Part shown: positions 1 through 8,030 of the stretch, piece after piece
Layout: each line of letters begins with the position of its first letter
Position numbering within the stretch: the stretch's first letter is position 1
Source of the DNA: Mycobacterium sp. 050128
GTDB lineage: Bacteria; Actinomycetota; Actinomycetes; Mycobacteriales; Mycobacteriaceae
Direction of reading: 5' to 3'
DNA length: 64,000 bases
Assembly (NCBI RefSeq): GCF_036409155.1
Contig: NZ_JAZGLW010000005.1
Coordinates: forward strand, 124,001 to 188,000
Made by a program: the position numbers and the translations under genes
Notes under the pieces: model-generated
The model's database searches: none
What the model was told of the DNA's origin: nothing
What the model saw: the letters and a program-made list of their open reading frames with translations, nothing else

Positions 1-1490
1 CACCGATCAAGAACATCGAGAATCAATCCTCGGGTGTCATCCCGATCATGAAGCTGCTCGAGGACTCGTTCTCCTACGCCAATCAGCTGGGTGCGCGCCA
101 AGGTGCGGGCGCGGTGTACCTGCACGCGCACCACCCGGACATCTACCGGTTCCTGGACACCAAGCGCGAGAACGCCGACGAGAAGATCCGGATCAAGACG
201 CTGAGCCTCGGTGTGGTGATTCCCGACATCACCTTCGAGCTGGCCAAGAAGAACGAGGACATGTACCTGTTCTCGCCGTACGACGTCGAGCGGGTTTACG
301 GCGTGCCGTTCGCCGACATCTCGGTGACCGAGAAGTACTACGAAATGGTCGATGACGCGCGCATCCGCAAGACCAAGATCAAGGCGCGCGAGTTCTTCCA
401 GACGCTGGCCGAGCTGCAGTTCGAGTCCGGCTACCCGTACATCATGTACGAGGACACGGTGAACCGGGCCAACCCCATCGAGGGCAAGATCACGCACTCG
501 AACCTGTGCTCGGAGATTCTGCAGGTGTCCACGCCGTCGTTGTTCAACGAAGACTTGTCGTATGCCAAAGTGGGCAAGGACATTTCGTGCAACCTGGGTT
601 CGCTGAACATCGCGAAGGCCATGGACTCACCGGACTTCGCCCAGACCATCGAGGTGGCGATCCGGGCGCTGACCGCGGTCAGCGATCAGACACACATCTG
701 GTCGGTGCCCTCAATCGAGCAGGGCAACAACGAATCCCACGCGATCGGGCTGGGGCAGATGAATCTGCACGGCTACCTGGCTCGCGAGCGCATCCTGTAC
801 GGCTCCGAAGAAGGTATCGACTTCACCAACATGTACTTCTACACCGTGCTCTACCACGCGCTGCGGGCGTCGAATCGCATTGCGATCGAACGCGGTAGCA
901 AGTTCGGTGGTTTCGAGCGCTCGAAGTACGCCTCGGGCGAGTTCTTCGACAAGTACACCGAGCAGGTGTGGGAGCCGGCCACTGCCCGGGTTCGGGAGCT
1001 CTTCGCCGAGGCGGGCATCCGCATTCCGACGCAAGAGGATTGGCAGCGGCTCAAGGAGTCTGTGCAACAGCACGGCATCTACAACCAGAACCTGCAGGCC
1101 GTGCCGCCGACGGGGTCGATCTCCTACATCAACCACTCGACCAGCTCGATCCACCCGGTCGCGAGCAAGATCGAGATCCGCAAGGAAGGCAAGATTGGTC
1201 GCGTCTACTACCCGGCGCCGTACCTGACCAACGACAACCTGGAGTACTACCAGGACGCGTACGAGATCGGCTACGAAAAGATCATCGACACCTACGCGGC
1301 GGCCACCCAGCACGTGGACCAGGGGTTGAGTCTGACGCTGTTCTTCAAGGACACCGCTACTACCCGCGACGTCAACAAGGCGCAGATTTACGCCTGGCGC
1401 AAGGGAATCAAGACGCTGTACTACATCCGGCTGCGGCAGATGGCCTTGGAGGGCACCGAGGTCGAGGGCTGCGTGTCCTGCATGCTGTAG
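1..1490 (+). CDS. nrdE: Ribonucleotide reductase class Ib, alpha subunit (5' end missing)
   Basis: This is the large catalytic subunit of the aerobic Mn/Fe class Ib ribonucleotide reductase, which reduces ribonucleoside diphosphates to deoxy forms in the cytosol with NrdF. The open frame runs in from the left edge (codons from base 3), so the N-terminus is missing. The active-site pattern N-x-C-x-E is seen in SNLCSEI (about 496-516). The C-terminal CVSC pair (last six residues), which relays electrons from the NrdH redoxin, is intact. Its partner nrdF2 lies 10 kb downstream at 11681, with a TetR and a monooxygenase gene next to nrdE, as in the M. tuberculosis Rv3051c-Rv3048c order. Identification is very secure. 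Confidence 0.97.
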   Translation, partial: PIKNIENQSSGVIPIMKLLEDSFSYANQLGARQGAGAVYLHAHHPDIYRFLDTKRENADEKIRIKTLSLGVVIPDITFELAKKNEDMYLFSPYDVERVYGVPFADISVTEKYYEMVDDARIRKTKIKAREFFQTLAELQFESGYPYIMYEDTVNRANPIEGKITHSNLCSEILQVSTPSLFNEDLSYAKVGKDISCNLGSLNIAKAMDSPDFAQTIEVAIRALTAVSDQTHIWSVPSIEQGNNESHAIGLGQMNLHGYLARERILYGSEEGIDFTNMYFYTVLYHALRASNRIAIERGSKFGGFERSKYASGEFFDKYTEQVWEPATARVRELFAEAGIRIPTQEDWQRLKESVQQHGIYNQNLQAVPPTGSISYINHSTSSIHPVASKIEIRKEGKIGRVYYPAPYLTNDNLEYYQDAYEIGYEKIIDTYAAATQHVDQGLSLTLFFKDTATTRDVNKAQIYAWRKGIKTLYYIRLRQMALEGTEVEGCVSCML

Positions 1491-1532
1491 ACACCGCGAG
1501 GAGTCTGCCCAGGTCAGCGGCCGCAGGGCGGT

Positions 1533-2291
1533 ATGGTGCTTGATGTGGTGAGAATGCCTCGACCCGCAAGACCCCACCCGAGCGTGAAGCCGGGGGCGAA
1601 GGTCGACGCGCGCAGCGAGCGTTGGCGTGAACACCGCAAAAAGGTGCGCGGCGAAATCGTCGAGGCGGCGTTTCGCGCGATCGACCGGCTGGGACCCGAG
1701 CTGAGCGTGCGGGAGATCGCCGAAGAGGCCGGCACCGCCAAGCCGAAGATCTACCGTCACTTCCACGACAAGTCCGACCTGTTCCAGGCGATCGGCGAGC
1801 GGCTGCGCGACATGTTGTGGGCGGCGATCTTCCCGTCGATCAACCTGGCCACCGACTCGGCCCGCGAGATCGTCCGGCGCAGCGTCGACGAGTACGTCAA
1901 CCTGGTCGACAAGCATCCCAACGTGCTGCGCGTGTTCATTTCGGCGCGCTCCGGAGCGACCACCGAGTCGACGGTGCGCACCCTCAACGAGGGCCGGCAG
2001 ATCACGCTGACCATGGCCGACATGTTCGACAACGAGCTCAAGGACTTCAAGCTCGACCACGCCGCGTTCGAACTGGCCGCACACGCGGCCTTCGGATCGG
2101 CCGCGTCGTCCACCGAGTGGTGGTTGGGCGAACCCGACAGCCCGCGACGCATGCCGCGCGATCAGTTCGTCGCCCATCTGACCACGATCATGATGGGGGT
2201 CATCGTCGGCACTGCCGAGGCGCTGGGCATCGCGGTCGACCCCGATCAGCCGGTGCACAGCGCCGTGCGACGTAACCCCGCGGCCAGCTGA
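1533..2291 (+). CDS. TetR-family transcriptional regulator (Rv3050c-like)
   Basis: A cytosolic DNA-binding repressor of the TetR type. The N-terminal helix-turn-helix is visible (LSVREIAEEAGTAKPKIYRHF, about residues 53-73 from the upstream start). The rest is a helical ligand-binding domain with no recognisable effector. Length of about 250 aa is on the long side because of a basic N-terminal extension rich in R and K. ATG 1533 and an in-frame ATG at 1554 are both possible; no strong ribosome site favours either. It lies 42 bases after nrdE and upstream of a Baeyer-Villiger-type monooxygenase on the same strand. By position it is most likely to control that monooxygenase, a role that is inferred. 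Confidence 0.9.
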   Translation: MVLDVVRMPRPARPHPSVKPGAKVDARSERWREHRKKVRGEIVEAAFRAIDRLGPELSVREIAEEAGTAKPKIYRHFHDKSDLFQAIGERLRDMLWAAIFPSINLATDSAREIVRRSVDEYVNLVDKHPNVLRVFISARSGATTESTVRTLNEGRQITLTMADMFDNELKDFKLDHAAFELAAHAAFGSAASSTEWWLGEPDSPRRMPRDQFVAHLTTIMMGVIVGTAEALGIAVDPDQPVHSAVRRNPAAS

Positions 2292-2345
2292 GGACCAAAG
2301 TCCCGTTGACATCACCCGGGCATTCGTCAAGACTCTGCTCTATCC

Positions 2346-2367
2346 GATACCGTTGGTACCGGGTATC
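2346..2367. promoter_or_regulatory. Inverted repeat upstream of the monooxygenase gene
   Basis: GATACC and GGTATC form 6-base perfect arms around a 10-base spacer, in the 156-base gap between the TetR gene and the monooxygenase. It is a plausible operator for that TetR protein. The arms are short, so confidence is low. Confidence 0.35.
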
Positions 2368-2447
2368 TACGTTGGCCGGCCCGGGGTAGACATGAGGTGC
2401 GGCGGCTAACGCACGAGCTGATACGCCAATAGAAGGACCGATTCACT

Positions 2448-3998
2448 GTGACCGATGCATTGACACAAGCCGAACCGACATCGGCCGCGCAGCCGGTGCA
2501 TACCCGCGCGCTGATCATCGGAACCGGGTTCTCCGGCCTGGGCATGGGGATCAAGCTGCAGCAGCAGGGCGTGGACTTCGTGATCCTGGAGAAAGCCGAT
2601 GACGTCGGCGGCACCTGGCGCGACAACAGCTACCCCGGGTGCGCCTGCGACATCCCGTCGCACCTGTACTCGTTCTCTTTCGAACCCAAGCCGGACTGGA
2701 AAAACCCGTTCTCCTACCAGCCCGAGATCTGGGACTACCTCAAGGGCGTCACCGAGAAGTACGGGTTGCGCCGCTACATCGAATTCAATTCGCTGGTCGA
2801 TCGCGGACACTGGGACGACGACGAACACCGGTGGCACGTGTTCACCACCGACGGCCGCGAATACATCGCGCAGTTCCTGATCTCGGGCGCCGGCGCGCTG
2901 CACATCCCGTCGATCCCCGAGATCGAGGGTCGCGACGAATTCCGCGGTCCCGCTTTCCATTCCGCGGAGTGGGACCACAGCGTCGATCTCACCGGCAAGC
3001 GGGTGGCAATGATCGGGACCGGCGCCAGCGCAATCCAGATCGTCCCGGAGATCGTCGGACAGGTCGGCGAGCTTCAGCTCTACCAACGCACCCCGCCGTG
3101 GGTGGTCCCGCGGTCGAACCCGGATCTGCCGGTTGCCGTGCGCCGGGCCATGGAGAACGTCCCCGGGCTGCGCGCGCTGGTGCGGCTGGTCATCTACTGG
3201 GGGCAGGAGGCGCTGGCATTCGGCATGACGAAGCGGCCGAACGCGCTGAAATTCATTGAGGCGTACTGCAAATACAACATCCGTCGCTCGGTCAAGGATC
3301 GCGAGCTGCGCCGCAAGCTGATCCCGAACTACCGGATCGGCTGCAAGCGAATCCTGAACTCGTCGACGTACTACCGTGCGGTCGCCGACCCTAAGACCGA
3401 ACTGATCACCGACGCCATCACCCGGATCACGCCCGATGGGATCGTGACAGCCGACGGCACCGAACGCCCGGTCGACGTAATCGTCTATGGCACCGGTTTT
3501 CACGTCACCGACTCCTACACCTATGTCCAGATCAAGGGACGCCACGGTGAGGACCTGGTCGACCGCTGGAACCGGGAGGGGATCGGCGCGCACCGGGGGA
3601 TCACCGTCGCCGACATGCCCAACCTGTTCTTCCTGTTGGGTCCCAACACCGGACTGGGGCACAACTCGGTGGTGTTCATGATCGAGTCCCAGATTCGCTA
3701 CGTCGCCGACGCGATCAAGAAGTGCGACAAATTCGGCGCCCAGGCGTTGGCACCGACCCGCGCGGCGCAGGACAAGTTCAACGACGAGCTGCAGGAGCAA
3801 CTCAAGGGGTCGGTGTGGAACAGCGGCGGTTGCAGCAGCTGGTATCTCGACGAGCACGGTAAGAACACCGTGCTGTGGGGCGGCTACACCTGGCAGTACT
3901 GGCGTTCCACCCACTCGGTCAAGCCCGACGAATATCAGTTCTTCGGCGTGCGCAGCGGGTCACGCGCCGAGCGCTCCGGGGTCACCGCTCAGGGCTGA
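2448..3998 (+). CDS. Flavin-containing (Baeyer-Villiger type) monooxygenase, Rv3049c-like
   Basis: A 516-aa FAD/NADPH-dependent monooxygenase that would insert oxygen into ketones or oxidise heteroatoms. The FAD Rossmann motif GTGFSGLGMG lies near residue 25 and a second dinucleotide motif (GTGASAIQ) near residue 190. Between them is the Baeyer-Villiger fingerprint F-x-G-x3-H-x3-W-D (FRGPAFHSAEWD, near residue 165). The start is GTG 2448, preceded by AGAAGGA. It follows the TetR gene and a candidate operator. The substrate is not evident. The M. tuberculosis counterpart is Rv3049c, by family and gene order. Confidence 0.93.
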   Translation: MTDALTQAEPTSAAQPVHTRALIIGTGFSGLGMGIKLQQQGVDFVILEKADDVGGTWRDNSYPGCACDIPSHLYSFSFEPKPDWKNPFSYQPEIWDYLKGVTEKYGLRRYIEFNSLVDRGHWDDDEHRWHVFTTDGREYIAQFLISGAGALHIPSIPEIEGRDEFRGPAFHSAEWDHSVDLTGKRVAMIGTGASAIQIVPEIVGQVGELQLYQRTPPWVVPRSNPDLPVAVRRAMENVPGLRALVRLVIYWGQEALAFGMTKRPNALKFIEAYCKYNIRRSVKDRELRRKLIPNYRIGCKRILNSSTYYRAVADPKTELITDAITRITPDGIVTADGTERPVDVIVYGTGFHVTDSYTYVQIKGRHGEDLVDRWNREGIGAHRGITVADMPNLFFLLGPNTGLGHNSVVFMIESQIRYVADAIKKCDKFGAQALAPTRAAQDKFNDELQEQLKGSVWNSGGCSSWYLDEHGKNTVLWGGYTWQYWRSTHSVKPDEYQFFGVRSGSRAERSGVTAQG

Positions 3999-4029
3999 GC
4001 CCTGCCGCTTAGACATAACCGCAGTTCAG

Positions 4030-4046
4030 GACTCCCAAAAGGAGTC
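4030..4046. promoter_or_regulatory. Inverted repeat upstream of the universal stress gene
   Basis: GACTCC, five bases, then GGAGTC: a perfect 6-base-arm repeat 24 bases before the ATG at 4071. No T-run follows, so it is more likely a protein-binding site or 5' leader hairpin than a terminator. The monooxygenase stop codon is 31 bases upstream. Confidence 0.35.
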
Positions 4047-4070
4047 GTCAGGCTTTAGACTCGGAGGTTT

Positions 4071-4529
4071 ATGAGCGCGTATCAGACCGTCGTGGTCGGC
4101 ACCGATGGCTCGGACTCGTCGTTGCGTGCGGTGGACCGCGCGGCCGCGATCGCCGCGGAGGATGGTTCGAAATTGATCATTGCGACGGCACATCCCCCGA
4201 TTCCCGAGGAACGCGGTCGCTACGCCATCCCGCCGGGGAGCGACCACGGTCAGGACTACCGGACGGTGGGCGAGGCCCCCTACTACGCGATCCTGCACAA
4301 CGCCAGGGAGCGGGCGCACCGAGCCGGGGCCAAGAACGTGGAGGAGAAGTCGATCGTCGGTGCCCCCATCACCGCCCTGGTGCAGCTCGCCGAGGACGCC
4401 CGTGCCGACCTGCTGGTCGTCGGCAACGTCGGGCTCGCCAGCGTCGCCGGCCGACTGCTGGGATCGGTGCCGTCCGAAGTCTCCCGCAAAGCCAAGATGG
4501 ACGTCCTGATCGTCCATACCTCCGACTAG
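4071..4529 (+). CDS. Universal stress protein (UspA family)
   Basis: A single-domain 152-aa cytosolic Usp. The start has the family signature VVVGTDGSDSS. Near the C-terminus is the ATP-binding pattern G-x2-G-x9-G-S (GNVGLASVAGRLLGS), so it should be an ATP-binding member. Such proteins accumulate in hypoxia, starvation or redox stress. AGACTCGGAGG precedes the ATG. No DosR-type box is obvious. It starts a block that is absent between Rv3049c and Rv3048c in M. tuberculosis as remembered. Confidence 0.93.
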   Translation: MSAYQTVVVGTDGSDSSLRAVDRAAAIAAEDGSKLIIATAHPPIPEERGRYAIPPGSDHGQDYRTVGEAPYYAILHNARERAHRAGAKNVEEKSIVGAPITALVQLAEDARADLLVVGNVGLASVAGRLLGSVPSEVSRKAKMDVLIVHTSD

Positions 4530-4543
4530 GGCGTCGTTAGGCC

Positions 4544-5473
4544 TTAAGCGCCGACCGAAGTCGTTGCAGTGCTTGACTTTTCACTTTGCTGCGCATCCTT
4601 GGCAAAGGATCGTAGGTTCAAGCGCACGATCCGGTCCAGGACCCGGTCCGAGACGACGCGGCTGACCCGCAGCAAGATCGCGGCGTCACGCCCGATCGTG
4701 TAGCGAGTCCGCGGGCGAGAAGCGGTGGCCGCCTTGGCGATGACCTTTGCGGCATGTTCGGCCGAAACACCGTCCTCGCCGAACGATCGGGCCTGTGCCG
4801 TGACGGCTGCGGCGAGATCGCCATACCGGGCGAGTTGGGCGTCGGTCATGTTCGCCTTCAACCCTTCGGCGGTGGCGATTCCACGCACGGCCATTTCGGT
4901 CTTGACGGCGCCGGGTTCGACGACGACCACTTTGATGCCCAGCTCGGCGACCTCACGCCGCAGTGCATCACTGACCGCCTCGAGGGCGAACTTCGAACCG
5001 GCGTAAGCGCCGTAAGTCGGCAAGACCACCTTCCCGCCCACGGAACTGATGTTCACGACGGTTCCGGAGCTGAGCAGTAGAGCCGGCAACAGCGCCTGGG
5101 TCATCGCGATGTGGCCGAACAGATTCACCTCGAACTGATGGCGCCACTGCTCCAGCGGCAGGGCTTCTACCGGCGCGTTGATCGCAATGCCGGCATTGTT
5201 GATCAACGCCCTTAGTGGGCGATGCCGTGGATCGTGGGCGACCCGGTCGGCGATCGCGGCCACGTCGGACTCAACGGTGATGTCGAGGATGTGCGGCTCC
5301 AGGCTTTGCAGGCCCTCGGCTTTCAGCGCGTCGGCGTCGGCCTCGCGTCGCACGCCGGCGAGAACATGAAAACCCTTGCGGGCCAATTCTTTAGCGGTCG
5401 CCGCGCCCATGCCTGTCGAGGCGCCGGTCACGACGATCAGCTCGTCCTGATGTGCGGGGTTCGAGGAATTCAT
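4544..5473 (-). CDS. Short-chain dehydrogenase/reductase
   Basis: A 309-aa classical SDR using NAD(P). It has the nucleotide motif TGASTGMG near residue 17, the NNAG motif (INNAGIA), a catalytic Ser in NISSVGG, and the Y-x3-K pair in YAGSK. A C-terminal extension of about 60 residues follows the core. The ATG at 5473 is preceded by AAAGGAG. It is divergent from a TetR gene with a palindromic operator between them, so it is very likely the repressor's target. The substrate is unknown. Confidence 0.93.
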   Translation of the reverse strand: MNSSNPAHQDELIVVTGASTGMGAATAKELARKGFHVLAGVRREADADALKAEGLQSLEPHILDITVESDVAAIADRVAHDPRHRPLRALINNAGIAINAPVEALPLEQWRHQFEVNLFGHIAMTQALLPALLLSSGTVVNISSVGGKVVLPTYGAYAGSKFALEAVSDALRREVAELGIKVVVVEPGAVKTEMAVRGIATAEGLKANMTDAQLARYGDLAAAVTAQARSFGEDGVSAEHAAKVIAKAATASRPRTRYTIGRDAAILLRVSRVVSDRVLDRIVRLNLRSFAKDAQQSEKSSTATTSVGA

Positions 5474-5500
5474 GGTGTTCTCCTTTACAGGATGAGCCTT

Positions 5501-5549
5501 GAGTTGACGCTGTCATCTCAAACTAGCAGTTAAGTTGACAATGTCAACT
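5501..5549. promoter_or_regulatory. Two TetR-type operators between divergent SDR and TetR genes
   Basis: The stronger site, 5533-5549, is a perfect palindrome: AGTTGACA, A, TGTCAACT. A second, imperfect copy lies at 5501-5519 (GAGTTGAC, GC, TGTCATCTC). The centres are 31 bases apart, about three helical turns. They sit between the divergent starts and fit autoregulation plus SDR control by the adjacent TetR protein. Confidence 0.75.
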
Positions 5550-6146
5550 CAAACGTCGGCTTATGCTCAGCACGTGACGACACGAGCGGAGAGCGCGGCG
5601 GCCACCCGCCGTTCGCTGATTGAGGCGGCGGGGGTGCTGCTCGACCTCGGTGGCGTCGAGGCGGTGACGCTGCGCGAGGTGGGCGCTCGCAGTGGTGTGT
5701 CGCGCTCGGCCGCGTATCGCCACTTCGCCGACAAGGAATCTCTGCTGGCGGTGGTGGCCATGAACGCGTTGAGCGAATTGGGTGACGCGCTAGAGGCATT
5801 GGTCAACAGCGACGATTCGCCCGAGCAGTCGTTGCGTACCGGGTTGCTCTCGTTGATCGATATCGGGCGCATCCGTCCCCATCTGTATCGGCTGATGTTC
5901 ACCCCGCCGGCGGGTGACCCGACCGAAGTGATGCGGGTGGCCCAACGCGCGCAGGATTTGTTTCTGGACATCGTGGGTCGCATCACCGGTCCGCAGCAGG
6001 CGAGCCGTTATGCAGCCTTGTTGTTGACCAGCGCCCACGGGATCACCGGTTTGGACCTGAGCGGTCACATGGATTTGGACAAGTGGCACACCAACGCCGA
6101 GGAGCTTGTCGACACGCTTATCTCGGTGTTGCCCAAAGCGAAGTAG
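5541..6146 (+). CDS. TetR-family transcriptional regulator
   Basis: A TetR repressor with the N-terminal HTH visible (VTLREVGARSGVSRSAAYRHF) and a C-terminal domain of the TetR_C_33-like type. Possible starts are TTG 5535, ATG 5541 and GTG 5574, all in frame. The first two fall inside the perfect palindrome 5533-5549, so either the mRNA is leaderless or GTG 5574 (190 aa) is the true start. It is divergent from the SDR at 4544-5473 and probably represses both. The effector is unknown. Confidence 0.92.
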   Translation: MSTQTSAYAQHVTTRAESAAATRRSLIEAAGVLLDLGGVEAVTLREVGARSGVSRSAAYRHFADKESLLAVVAMNALSELGDALEALVNSDDSPEQSLRTGLLSLIDIGRIRPHLYRLMFTPPAGDPTEVMRVAQRAQDLFLDIVGRITGPQQASRYAALLLTSAHGITGLDLSGHMDLDKWHTNAEELVDTLISVLPKAK

Positions 6147-6153
6147 CTTCGCC

Positions 6154-6693
6154 TCAGCGGCGCAACAGGATTGCGAAAGCGTTCGCGGCCGCAGCCACGC
6201 CGGCGTCGTCGTTAGTGGCCACCAGATCCAGTAGCAGGCCCCGGGTGACGGCCAGACCGAGCCTGGCCATTGCCGGATCGAATGCATCGCCGGCCACTGC
6301 CCCGACCGCGGTCAGCCAACCGTCGACGGCGCCGGGAATCATTCGGGCGAAGGGCCTTTCACCCTGGGCCGCGCGCGCGTAGCACTCGAAGAACAGGCGC
6401 TCCAGCCGGCGCAGCTCGGGCCGCTGCAGGTCGGCCCACATCGCGGTAAAGCCGGTGGCGGCGTCCGCCGGTAACTCGGGGAGCAGGCCCATCTGGCGTT
6501 GCTCGACCTCCTCGACGACCGCCAGCAGCAGGTCCTCTCGAGACCCGAAGTGGTGCAGCAACATTCGATGGCTGGTGCCGACGGCGCCGGCTATCTCGCG
6601 CAGGGAGCGGTCGCCGATGCCGCCGTCGGCGAACTCGTCGATCAGTGCGTCGAGGAGCTGCCGGCGCCGCGCAAGGTCAGGGGTGCGGACCAT
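6154..6693 (-). CDS. TetR-family transcriptional regulator
   Basis: A 179-aa TetR protein. The HTH reads SLREIAGAVGTSHRMLLHHF near residues 29-48. It is the second gene of a two-gene minus-strand unit: its ATG at 6693 overlaps the last 17 bases of the SRPBCC gene 6677-7123, so translation is probably coupled. The unit's promoter region carries a perfect 20-base palindrome (7121-7140), the likely binding site for this regulator. It converges with the TetR gene ending at 6146. Confidence 0.92.
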   Translation of the reverse strand: MVRTPDLARRRQLLDALIDEFADGGIGDRSLREIAGAVGTSHRMLLHHFGSREDLLLAVVEEVEQRQMGLLPELPADAATGFTAMWADLQRPELRRLERLFFECYARAAQGERPFARMIPGAVDGWLTAVGAVAGDAFDPAMARLGLAVTRGLLLDLVATNDDAGVAAAANAFAILLRR

Positions 6694-7123
6694 TGGCCCG
6701 GCTGAGCTGCTCCGAGCGGGCCTTGAGTCCTTGGGCTTCCAGTTCCAGAAAGCGCCTGGTCTTCTTGGCCATCAGCCGCCCGACGAGCGCGCCGAGGACG
6801 CCGCCCTGATCGAGTTGTTGGCGCACCAGGGTGCGGCCGCCCGATTGGCCGATGACATCGTGGCGGGCGCTGACCCGCACGCCGGGGGAGCGTTGCACCC
6901 ACGTCCAGGATGACCCCGGGTCGAACTCGGTAACCTGCCAGACCAGCTTCTGCATGCCGGGCTGCTTGATCGCGAACCGTTTGCCGATGGCGAGGCCGGG
7001 TCCATCCAGCCCGACAAGCGATGTCACGGACGCGGTCCAGTCGGGCCAGTGCTCGACATCGGTGAAGACATCCCATACCAATTGCGGCGCGGCATCGATC
7101 TCAATGCTGTCTTCATTAAACAT
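6677..7123 (-). CDS. SRPBCC (polyketide cyclase/START-like) family protein
   Basis: A 148-aa protein that fits the single-domain START-like fold: an N-terminal SIEIDAAPQLVWDVFTDVEHWPDW block, central beta strands and a long C-terminal helix. Members bind hydrophobic ligands; catalysis cannot be inferred. ATG 7123 gives the usual N-terminus, although the frame is open to 7243. That ATG lies at the edge of the operator 7121-7140, so the transcript is probably leaderless or has a very short leader. It is co-transcribed with the TetR gene 6154-6693. Confidence 0.85.
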   Translation of the reverse strand: MFNEDSIEIDAAPQLVWDVFTDVEHWPDWTASVTSLVGLDGPGLAIGKRFAIKQPGMQKLVWQVTEFDPGSSWTWVQRSPGVRVSARHDVIGQSGGRTLVRQQLDQGGVLGALVGRLMAKKTRRFLELEAQGLKARSEQLSRANGPHP

Positions 7124-7140
7124 GTACCAAATGGTACATG
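7121..7140. promoter_or_regulatory. Perfect 20-base palindromic operator at the SRPBCC start
   Basis: CATGTACCA, AA, TGGTACATG: 9-base arms with a 2-base centre. It includes the SRPBCC start codon (complement of 7121-7123). The size and position fit the site of the TetR protein encoded by the second gene of this unit. The following 7141-7354 holds nothing else recognisable. Confidence 0.75.
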
Positions 7141-7354
7141 GTGCGCGATGCCGTGCAAAGAGGCCGTTGCGTGGACGACGGTGGCGGCCGGATGTGCGCG
7201 AGCAATGCGGCCCCGGCGCCCCATCGAGCGTCGCGCATCCCACCTCGGCCGCGATCGTTGCGAATGAAGTAGCGAACTACGCTATGGCGTCTTCCAACCG
7301 CGAGATAAATCTTTTCGAGACAAGGGATTACACGTCACGAGAGGAGCAAGGACA

Positions 7355-7951
7355 ATGTCAGACCTTATTGCGGCGGCTTCATTGCCGCAGGCACTGGTTG
7401 CTCGCCTGCGAGAGCTGGAGGAGCAGCCTGGCATGCGGGTGAATCGCATTCCGGTGTTGACCACAACAATTGGTGAGCGCGAAATTCTCGACACCGTGGG
7501 CGACGCGGTGCCGGGATTGGATTTTGCCTCCCTCACGACACTTGCCGTGCTGAGTCCGCGCCGGCCTGAGGTCGACGGAGTCGCGTGGCTCGATTTCGAG
7601 ACCGTCACCTACTACACGGCCGGCGCCAACGCATTCGCCTCGGTCGGGACGTTCTCGGGCAACGCGGAGTTTCAGCCGTATCTGCGGCTCACGCTGGCGA
7701 AGGCGCCGACGGGGGCCGGGGTCCTGGTGACCTGTCGGGCGACAAGCATCGCTGTAGGACCGCACTACCCGGGGTATTACCGCGTAGAAGGGCCGGGCGT
7801 GGCGGCAAGTTTCGAGGACAACGCCCGACCCACCACGTTCACTTTCTTCGTTCCGGCCGGCGGTAATGGTCCTGTCGAGATCAAGATCTACACCGACCCC
7901 GACAGAATTCAGTTGTGGGCGTTCCACGACTGCACGATCGCCAAGATCTGA
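7355..7951 (+). CDS. Hypothetical protein, predicted beta-rich
   Basis: A 198-aa protein with no family that I recognise. The start is well supported by GAGAGGAGC nine bases before the ATG. The first 35 residues are helical, followed by alternating hydrophobic strands with many aromatic residues (YYTAGANAF, VGPHYPGYYRVEG, TFTFFVPAGG) and a conserved-looking end (WAFHDCTIAKI). No signal peptide or membrane segment. It stands alone between the SRPBCC/TetR unit and a convergent FAD oxidoreductase. The composition matches the genome, so it is likely a real gene of unknown role. Confidence 0.75.
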   Translation: MSDLIAAASLPQALVARLRELEEQPGMRVNRIPVLTTTIGEREILDTVGDAVPGLDFASLTTLAVLSPRRPEVDGVAWLDFETVTYYTAGANAFASVGTFSGNAEFQPYLRLTLAKAPTGAGVLVTCRATSIAVGPHYPGYYRVEGPGVAASFEDNARPTTFTFFVPAGGNGPVEIKIYTDPDRIQLWAFHDCTIAKI

Positions 7952-8030
7952 CCGCGCGGCCAGGGCGCCGGCCATCGATCTCGGCGGGCAGGACCGGCGG
8001 GAGTGGCGGCGGGAGGGGCGGCGGGAGGGA

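Noticed and set aside
711..2330. A 539-codon open frame on the minus strand opposite nrdE and the TetR gene
   Set aside because: It is antisense to two secure genes, its product is Arg/Val/Asp-rich without a family, and such frames are normal in high-GC DNA.
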